Source: Chelonoidis abingdonii
Taxonomy: Eukaryota > Chordata > Testudines > Testudinidae
DNA length: 64,000 nt
Direction of reading: 5' to 3'
NCBI RefSeq assembly: GCF_003597395.2
Contig: NC_133770.1
Span: 87,641,013 to 87,705,012 of the forward strand
Both the position numbers and the translations under genes were made by a program. The notes under the pieces were generated by a model. It was not told where the DNA came from and did not search any database. It saw nothing but the letters and a program-made list of their open reading frames with translations. Below are positions 56,120 to 64,000 of this stretch, one piece after another. The stretch's first letter is position 1. Each line of letters begins with the position of its first letter.

Positions 56120-57780
56120 AATAGACAAAATAGTATTGTTAGGGGGGAAAGTGGGGAAAAAGTCACAAATCCACCCAGTTTAGGCTTAATCAAAATTTTG
56201 CCTTTATTTATACATTTTCAGACAGAATTATTGTCGGTTATCGCATCTGAATGTATATTTATGCCAGACTATAACACACAAAACACAATTGGTAGGGTGG
56301 CCCAAGTTACCACATTCTGGGGCACTGCGAAGTTCTGTCTTCCATGATGGTCATCGTCTCCTCTGATCTCTTGATCTGATTCTTCAGTCCTGTCCTTCAG
56401 TTTCTGGACTGGTGTTTTTCCCTCCAATCTGGGCCTTGTTCCCTTGAATCTTTTAATACATGTACACATTACATATTCCTTAACTTTTCTCCGATCAGCT
56501 TTTAGCACATCAAGCCTTTGGGTTTTATGTAACCTGTACTTTACACATACACAAGTTTCAGTTTACCCAAGTTCTGCATTTTTGCTGTTATGCTGTTTTT
56601 ATGTCATGTTGTTTTGTGTCACCTTGTTTCTGGATCTTCCCACTAAAAGGCTTCTTATTTACACGTTTGTGTGTTTTTACTTCAAAAGTTCCAGCACAAC
56701 ATGTTACTTTTGTTCTGTCACCAATGACACCATTTTAAGCAGACCAGCAATTCTATGGAAAAGAAGAATTGGCAAAACCACACTTATGCCAGCAAGGCCT
56801 TGTCCTAAGTGTTACTTCATCTACACTCATTCACTACCGATAATTTTAAGACACTAAACTATAACTAACAAACTTTTTAATCCTACTGTCATGCTGTTCA
56901 CAGTGGCACACAGCTGACACTCCAAACTGGTGGTATAATCTATTAATTGATTTCACCAAACCAGTAACAAGTGTGAACGCCTGGATCACTATATTAGTCT
57001 TACTATGGAGACACAGATAGTCCCTCTTAGGATCTCCAGCCCCTACTTTACCACACAAACAGGACTTTGTGATGAAAGGTTATTAAAACCAAAAGTCACC
57101 ACACATTAGGTCACTCCCAACCTCAAAGGGCCAGTCATTTATCCCAGGTCATTGGATGCTCTGGATCTCACACTAACAGCAATGCTGTAGCTAATTTCTC
57201 TTGTAAACTAACTAAGGATTTATTAGCTAAGAAATGAGAGTTATTGAGAAGTTAAAGCAGGTAAAATACATTATAGGCGACTCTATGATAGCTCTGCTAG
57301 TTCTCCATAAGTCTCTCAGGGTTATCCAAAATAGCTTTGGCGACCTCTGGCCACTTCCTCAGAATTTCACCTTGTCAGAATTTATCAGTCCAGAGATGCA
57401 GAATCACTCCCAGGGTTCCTTCTTATACTTGAAAACAGTCTGACAGGTCTTCTCAGCACAGCTTGGGCTCTTGCTTTGTTGTCTAAATACAGACAAAGTT
57501 TGTGGATTTTCCATTGTTGACCGCAAAGACCTATGCTTTGAAGTCAATATCCCACCTCGATGAGCAATTTAGACAATAGAGTGCAGATTAGCAGAAATAG
57601 TACCAGTATGCATTTAGTTACAGACATCCAAACAATCTTTCATTAGTTTTCAGGAAGTTTCATATATGAAGTGAATTCACATCTAAACACCAATACGTCA
57701 TTTTGCTCTAGGGCTAATTAAGAACAAGCATATACATAATGTAATGAGATAGCATTCAATAGGTTACAGATAAGTAATGA
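56120..57780. repeat. Unclassified repeat-like sequence
   Basis: The text (gcctttatttatacattt, 'ggatttattagctaagaaat', 'agttaaagcaggtaaaatac') resembles long turtle repeats without genes, and in style the insertion at 12319-14185. Ends and class could not be determined. Frames at 56444-56857 and 56269-56508 lack motifs. Confidence 0.4.
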
Positions 57781-58858
57781 AATGATGTTATTGTCTTCAG
57801 TTTTCATGAATTTAGTGCTAATGTAATTACTGGGGCATATGCCATGTAAATGAAATGTGATAACATCCACCTTTATTCTATTCTAACAAGTGAATTGGCT
57901 TGAACACACTAACATGATCTTTTAGCATTTCACAAAAGTGAATTGTTCTAAGACTCTGACCTGAGCTGACCTGTCAGCATCACACTTACCATTTAGCAAT
58001 ACTTCATTTTTAATTTCAGGACACATATGTTATCCTATTCTACTACTTAATCAATAAAAGGGAGGGGACGAGATCTGGAGTGCCTGCTATGATTCTTTAA
58101 TGTCAATGTTTATCATCTTTAAATATGGGTTTTCACAGGCTTTTTTCATTCAAAGTCCAGTTTTGTTTGTAAGTTGTTACAAAAAAAAATCGGTAGAAAT
58201 TTTCCTGTGTTGCATTTTGAAGGGTGTCTCAGTTTTGGGGCTGTGATATTAACAGCTTTTAATGGTACCTCAACCATATCATTGAAAAAATCAAGTGAGC
58301 ACTCCTGCACATAATGCCGCCTAGTTTTTTGATTCACACTTTCAAGGCCAAGACATTTCTGATGATAAAGTCTTGTCACACTCTTTCCCAAAATTAGAAA
58401 ATTCAAATCAAAGAAGTGAGATTAATTCTGCCAAGAGATGGCTTGTTAAACTCTTGACTAACAAGATTTAAGGGAGCTGCTGACAATCAACTCACTGATC
58501 AGCATAACAACTCCCCATTGTCTCTCACCAACGAGGAGGGACAAGAATGCAACTCAAGTAGTAGCATGTATATTCCCCAGCACCTGAGCAATGTTACTGG
58601 CTAAAACACCAACAATGAAAACTATTTGCAAAATATGAAAATAGGACTGTGGATTGCTGCTCAGGGTGGGTCCAACCCTACCCTGAGAATGAACAAATAT
58701 GATCAAACACCAACAAAAATGGTAAACTACTTACCAATCAAAACCGTGTGTTTTCCTTTTGTTTTATTTTAGAGTAACATTTTCACTGCATGCCAAAGTC
58801 ACATCAGGAGAGATTTCTGAGATAATGATGGAATTCTGCCTCTGCAGAGACACATGAT
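57781..58858. other. No gene assigned; stop-free minus frame at 58146-58406
   Basis: The minus frame 58146-58406 (86 codons) reads like real protein text (L-Y-H-Q-K-C-L-G-L-E, C-N-T-G-K-F-L-P) but matches no family I recognise. The flanks are AT-rich. Confidence 0.35.
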
Positions 58859-59461
58859 TAGGGTTGCCAACTCTCTCAGTTTTGCTGAGAGTGTCCCAGA
58901 ATCAGGCTCTATCTATCTGGCTACTGAAGCCAGTCTGGGAGATTTTAAGCTCTAGAAGTCTGGCAGCACAGTGGGGATAAGGCAGGCTCCCTGCCTGCCC
59001 TGGCCCCACGCTGCTTCTGGAAGTGGCCGGTATGTCCCTGTGGCAGGGGACAGGGGGTCTCCACACACTACCCCCACCTCCAGCATCAACTCCATAGCTC
59101 CCATTGGCTGGGAACTACAGCCAATGGGAGCTGCAGGGGCAGTGCCTGCTGGCAGGGGAAGCGCGGAGAGCCCCCTTACTCCCTGCAGGAGTCACAGGGA
59201 TACGTCAGCCGTTTCTGGGAGTGGCATGGGGTCAGGGCAGGCAGGCAGGCAGGGAGTCTGCCTTAGCCCTGCTGCGCCGCCTGGGAGCCACCCAAGTTAA
59301 GTGCTGCCCAACTACAGCCCACACCCTGCCTAAGCCCAGTGAAAGTGAGTGAGGGTAGGGGAAAGTGAGTGATGGAGGGAGGGGGGATGGAGTGAATGGG
59401 GCGGGGCCTCGGAGAAGGGCCAGGGCACGGCAAGGGTGTTTGTGTGGGTTTGGTAACTCTG
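58859..59461. mobile_element. hAT-type non-autonomous element, 603 bp, GC-rich core
   Basis: Ends tagggttgccaact and gtttggtaactctg form an imperfect inverted repeat. The flanking 8-mers cacatgat and cagatgat match 7 of 8. The core has an inverted pair (gctcccattggctg, cagccaatgggagc at 59097-59132) able to form a strong hairpin. The 109-codon frame over it is not a gene. Confidence 0.87.
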
Positions 59462-61520
59462 CAGATGATACCAGCAGCACTTATGGAGACCCAAATTCAA
59501 AACCTGATTTAGGTTGCAAATGAAACAAATTTGGTTGTTTCATCCTAGTCTCCCATTTGTGGACATATCATGGCAAATCTCCACTGGCAGTGGTTGAGCT
59601 AGTATGAAAAGGATGCTGCAGGTCATGGTTGAAGTACAACAGGCAGATACAATATGGGGGGAGGAAACACTGGTATTGTACAATCCAGCATGACCAGTCC
59701 TTTACTTTCACAAACAAATTTACTCTCAAATTTTAAAGACGGAGGGCACTGTGAGAATGTTTAAATTCACAAGCAGACATCAGGGTACACAAATATAGGG
59801 CATCTGAAGAACAGCTCCAGAGTATTTAGCCACAGCAAGAAGAGGCTTCAGAGACCACAGGCGTAGTAGACGACATGTTGTCTTAGTATTTGCTGTCATA
59901 AACAGTGTAAGAAACCTGCATGCATTCAGTTCCATAGGATCCAGAGAAAAATGGGCAAAATAAAAATCAATCTGTCCCCTACGCTCCAGACCACAGGGGA
60001 CGTACATTCTACCACTCATCTTTTTCTTAAAAGCATAGAAGCAGTATGGGTTGTGGTCCATCTCATGAAAAATGTAAACGTGATCTCATAGCTTCATATT
60101 AAGAAAACAGAGCAACAAGAGCTTCATTATCTATTTGAGTGAAAGGTGTGTCTGAAGAATAAGAACAATGGGGCATTTATTTGTGTGGTTAAGCATTTTA
60201 AATGACAAATTATATTCTCACTTTTATTCTTGTGAGAACACAAGAGCCTTTTAAGATGACACTATCCCTAACTGCAAAGCACATTAGCTACAGAAAAGGC
60301 ATATTTAGTATTGCTGTTCACAGCTAGCGGTTACAAGTCTGAAGTATTTCCAATTTTATCTTCAAGAGAAAGACACCTGTACCAACCACCGCATTTAAGA
60401 TGCTTTCTAAATCTCTGCGTATATAACTTGACAGCTGTTCACATGTCACAGGTAAATGGTTTTGGAGGAAAAATATCTTAAGGGACCACGAAGGGCTCTG
60501 GCCCATGGAAAGGAGGACAAACTGTTAGGACTCGGCACAATGAATGCAGATTCCCTGTGCAGCACGGAGCTGGACTCTGCACAGAACTACTCTGCCTAGC
60601 ACTTTGTGGGCATGGGTTGGAGGGGCACATAACTGGCAGGTCTGTACAGTATTCTGCACTTAGAGGGAGTATGCAGTAGCTCCCAGGACTCTCTCTTTGA
60701 CCACTCTGCATTCTGGAGGTAGAGAGAGACGACTACTTTACTGGACCCCACAACACTCCCCAGGTGCATAGCCCCAGTTACATGAGCTCACAATTTGCAC
60801 TTTAAAATATGAATCCAGCATTTTCAAGGTCAATTAATTTCTGATTAATGTAACAATCCTGAAATATTTCAACCGGCTCTTCAACTGTACAAGTCCTGTG
60901 AGTCACTAAATAAGGGCTTTTAGAGATAATTTTGTTTTGGAACAAAAGATCTCTTTATGGGCATCATCATCTCTGGGATACTGCAGGCATACAGCACACT
61001 ATGTACACAATATATCCCCCCTAAGAACTAATCTGGCTGACAGTCTGGAAATTGCCTTTGCTGTAAGGGTTAATGATGTCAGGATTCTCTGGAGTGGGTT
61101 ACTAACTTCTAGGTTTTGTCAGGGATTAATGGTTGCACACAGTGTGCAGAAAACTGAGGGCTCAGCTAGTATATGCTAATAAAAACTAACATGGATATAA
61201 GGTTAACTGATTTAAAATGCTTGATTGTACAATTGAATTAAAAAGAATTTTGTGGAGAAATACTCTGGCTACATGCTCTCTTAAGGGTGCCTCCAACAAA
61301 AGAACATATTTAGCTGATTGCTCGGTCCAGTGATTTCCACGCCTTACAAATGTTTAGCTTCCTTTTCTGAAAAGGACATGTTTACAGGGATCCTCATCAT
61401 CATCTCTTCACCACCTTCAAAGGCAAAAGGCCCATGTTGCAGCACCCTTAGCCTTCAGGAAAGATGGCCATATACAGCATGCTCTGAAGACTGTTGACAA
61501 CACTCCGTGAGCTGGTCAAA
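59462..61520. other. No gene seen
   Basis: AT-rich. A moderately GC-rich patch at 60520-60760 may be an old repeat of unknown class. Confidence 0.4.
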
Positions 61521-61891
61521 GCCCTGGTCTACACTACAAGTTTAGGTTGAATTTTGCAGCGTTAGATCGATTTAACCCTGCACCTGTCCACATGACGAAG
61601 CCATTTTTGTCGACTTAAAAGGGCTCTTAAAATTGATTTCTGTACTCCTCCCCGACGAGGGGAGTAGAGCCAAAATCGACATTGCCATTTCGAATTAGGG
61701 TTAGTGTGGATGCAATTCGACGGTATTGGCCTCCGGGAGCTATCCCAGAATGCTCCATTGTAACCGCTCTGGACAGCGCTCTCAACTCAGATACACAGGA
61801 AAAGCCCCGCAAACTTCTGAATTTCATTTGCTGTTTGATCAGCGTGGCGAGCTCAAAGGTGACTGTGCAGATCTCCTCGGCACAAGTGACC

Positions 61892-63564
61892 ATGGAGTCC
61901 CAGAATCACAACAGAGCTCCGGCATGGACCGAACGGGAGGTACTGGATCTGATCACTGCTGTATGGGGAGAGGAATCCATGCTATCAGAACTCCATTCCA
62001 AAAGACGAAATGCCAAAATATTTGAAAAAATCTCCAGCATGGAGGACTGAGGCTACAACAGGGACCTACAGCAGTGCTGTGTGAAACTTAAGGAGCTCAG
62101 GCATGCCTATCAAAGAGCCAGAGAGGCAAACAGCCGCTTCAGGTCAGAGCCCCAGACATGCCACTTCTATGATGAGCTGCATGCCATTCTAGGGGGTGCC
62201 CCTACAAGTACCCCAGTCCTGTGTGTGGATTCCATCAATGGATTCTAACGCAACAAGAATGCAGATTTTGGGGACGAGGAAGATGAGGAGGAGGAGGAGG
62301 AGGTTGAAGATAGCACACAGCAAGCAAGCGGAGAAACTGTTTTCCCCGACAGCCAGGAACTGTTTTTCACCCTGGATCTAGTACCCTCCCAACCCACCAA
62401 AGGCAGGCTCCCAGACCTAGACGGTGGAGAAGGGACCTCTGGTGAGTGTACCTTTGTAAATAAAATACATGGTTTAAAAGCAAGCATGTTTAATGATTAA
62501 TTTGCCCTGAAGACTTGGGACGCATTCATGGGCAGTACAGCTACTGGGAAAGTCTGCTATCGTGTCTGGGGATGGAGCAGAAATCCTCCAGGGACATTTC
62601 AATGAAGCTCTCCTGGATGTACTCCCAAAGCCTGTTAGCCACGCGGTGGGGAAAAGGGTGAAACGATCATCCCAGAGAATTGGGGGTGTTTGTGGGGGGG
62701 GGAGGGTTAGTTGGGTATGTGCTGCACGTTAACCCGAAAACTGCAGCCCCTCCTTTTAAATGCCCAACCCATTTTAAATGGCCAACCCAACAGGTGCTTG
62801 GTATGTGAAATAAGGGCGCTGCTGTTTGAAACCATTCCCACATGTTATGAAGGTTAAAGAAATCAAAAGACTATGGCTTACCATGGCTGCCTGCAAGCCG
62901 AATTCCATTACCTGCCAGCCCTGCGGCTGTGATCTCTCACACCAAACCGACAGGCCCTCAGTATAAGAGGCAAAATGCGACCTTGTAAAAAAAGCACACA
63001 TGCTATGTAATGTTAACATTACTGTGAAAGAGTCTACCCATTATTCTCTAAAATGTGTCTTTTTAAAGACTACTCTCCCTTTTTTTTCCTCCACCAGCTG
63101 CATATGTTTCTCCTTCCCAGAGGTTAGCGAAGATTAGAAGGCAAAAAAACTGCACTCGCAATGAAATGTTCTCTGAGCTCATGCAGTCCTCCCTCACTGA
63201 AAGGGCCCAGTAGAATGCGTGGAAGCAGACAATGTCAGAATGCAGGAAAGCACAAAATGAACGCAAGGACAGGAGGGACGTGCCAGAGGAGAGGTGGTGG
63301 GATCAAGATGATAGGTGGCATCAGCGTGATGAGAGGAGGCTACTGGAAGATCAAACTGATATGCTCCGGCATATGGCTGAGATGCAGGAAAGGCAGCAGG
63401 AACACAGACTGCTGCTGCAGCCCCTGAGTAACCAACCACCCTCCTCCTCAAGTTCCATAGCCTCCTCACCCAGATGCCCAAGAATGCAGTGGGGGGCTCC
63501 TCCAGGCACCCAGCCACTCCACCTCATAGGATTGCCCAAGCAACAGAACGCTGGCATTCAATAA
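61892..63564 (+). pseudogene. Harbinger Myb/SANT-like DNA-binding protein, two exons, three stops
   Basis: The start codon at 61892 gives M-E-S-Q-N-H-N-R-A-P. A trihelix/Myb-SANT-like domain follows (residues about 11-90: W-T-E-R-E-V-L-D-L-I, W-G-E-E-S, R-R-N-A-K, G-Y-N-R-D, V-K-L-K-E-L-R), then an acidic run of glutamates. Exon 1 ends at 62441 before a gtgagt donor. Exon 2 starts at 63098 after a pyrimidine tract and cag acceptor, and the phase is kept. Exon 2 is basic and coiled-coil-like (E-R-W-W-D-Q-D-D-R-W-H, M-Q-E-R-Q-Q-E-H), with a C-terminal serine/proline tail and natural stop at 63562-63564. In-frame stops at 62048 (TGA), 62246 (TAA) and 63211 (TAG) inactivate it. A polyadenylation signal (caataaata) lies at 63558. 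Confidence 0.88.
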
Positions 63565-63840
63565 ATAAGTTTTGAAGTGCAATGTGGCCTTGTCCTTTTA
63601 TCCTTCCCTCCTCCGCTACCCCACCCAGTGCTTCCCTCCTCCACCACCCCTCCCGGGCTACCTTTGCAGTTATCCCCCCCATTTGTGTGACAAATTAATA
63701 AAGAATGCATGAATTTGAAACAACGACTTTATTGCCTCTGCAAGTGGTGATCAAAGAGGGGAGGGGAGGGTGGTTGGCTTACAGGAAAGTAGAGTGAACC
63801 AAGGGAGCGAGTCTTCATCAGGGAGAAACAAACAGAACTT
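63565..63840. other. Convergent 3' ends of the two Harbinger genes
   Basis: Holds the plus-strand polyadenylation signals (63558 and attaataaagaatg near 63696) and the minus-strand signal near 63726-63735. The two transcripts would overlap at their 3' ends. No other gene. Confidence 0.6.
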
Positions 63841-64000
63841 TCACACCATAGCCTGACCAGTCATGAAACTGGTTTTCAAAGGTTCTCTGGTGCGCAGCAC
63901 ACCCTGCAGTGCTCTTCTAATTGCTCTGGTGTCTGGCTGTGCGTAATCAGCAGCTAGGCGATTTGCCTCAACCTCCCACCTCACCATAAATGTCTCCCCC
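63841..64000 (-). CDS. Harbinger transposase, C-terminal end (partial, leaves the window)
   Basis: On the minus strand, 64000 to 63841 is open for 52 codons and ends in TGA at 63843-63841. It reads ...F-M-V-R-W-E-V-E-A-N-R-L-A-A-D-Y, then R-A-I-R-R-A-L, ending T-G-Q-A-M-V. I recognise this as the C-terminus of turtle Harbinger-type transposases of the DDE nuclease superfamily. The catalytic part lies outside the window, so whether the gene is intact is unknown. A minus-strand polyadenylation signal (aataaagtcg, about 63726-63735) follows about 105 bp after the stop. The gene converges on the Myb-like gene. Confidence 0.7.
   Translation of the reverse strand, partial: GETFMVRWEVEANRLAADYAQPDTRAIRRALQGVLRTREPLKTSFMTGQAMV

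Larger units (their letters stand above)
61521..64000 (+). mobile_element. Harbinger (PIF-type) DNA transposon, truncated by window end
   Basis: Starts near 61521 with the reptile Harbinger-type terminus 'gccctggtctacactacaag'. It contains a Myb/SANT-like gene on the plus strand and, converging from the right, the end of a transposase gene on the minus strand. That is the usual two-gene layout of PIF/Harbinger elements, in which the Myb-like protein assists the transposase. The right terminus and any 3-bp target duplication lie outside the window. Confidence 0.82.

Noticed and set aside
61682..61891. Upstream extension of the Myb-like frame to 61682
   Set aside because: The open frame extends upstream, but the peptide before 61892 has no similarity to the Myb/SANT family, whose usual N-terminus begins shortly before the W-T-E-R-E block.

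Overview
This window looks like non-coding DNA from a non-avian reptile, most likely a turtle. It is AT-rich and littered with CR1 LINEs, old L2 and MIR copies, many short hAT-type elements with 8-bp target duplications, Harbinger (PIF) DNA transposons with a Myb/SANT-like partner gene, and Ty3/Gypsy LTR elements. The turtle assignment rests on repeat families recognised from memory and was not tested by a search. I find no convincing host protein-coding exon, rRNA or tRNA gene; nearly all longer open frames are chance frames or decayed transposon genes.

Layout. 1-9 kb: sparse sequence with one CR1 end, two hAT-type elements, a Penelope-like repeat and a MIR. 9.1-14.4 kb: a stack of insertions, in which one L2 LINE is split by two LTR-like elements that themselves carry later insertions. 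14.4-25 kb: mostly unremarkable AT-rich sequence with a MIR, a foldback MITE, a 1.3-kb inverted-terminus element with a C-rich minisatellite, and a CR1. 25-31 kb: five hAT-type elements or fragments and an unclassified block at 27.0-27.6 kb. 31-39 kb: mostly quiet, with a CR1 at 37.6-38.4 kb. 39.1-41.35 kb: a 2.2-kb hAT-type element with perfect target duplications and a second hAT-type element nested inside it. 41.4-45.2 kb: a 140-bp direct duplication, MIR, an LTR remnant and LINE fragments.

The main element is a full-length Gypsy retrotransposon on the minus strand at 45741-51443. It has two LTRs of about 600 bp (about 3.4% different by hand count), a primer-binding site resembling the tRNA-Leu 3' end, and a gag with a SCAN-like domain. 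Its pol order is protease, integrase, reverse transcriptase, RNase H. Integrase ahead of reverse transcriptase is the Gmr1-type order, unlike ordinary Gypsy elements. Several frameshifts, one inside the reverse transcriptase active-site motif, make this copy inactive.

52-64 kb: three more hAT-type elements, a broken hAT transposase gene (54.76-55.8 kb), long unclassified repeat-like sequence, and at the right edge a Harbinger element running out of the window. That element carries a two-exon Myb/SANT-like pseudogene on the plus strand and the convergent C-terminal end of its transposase on the minus strand.
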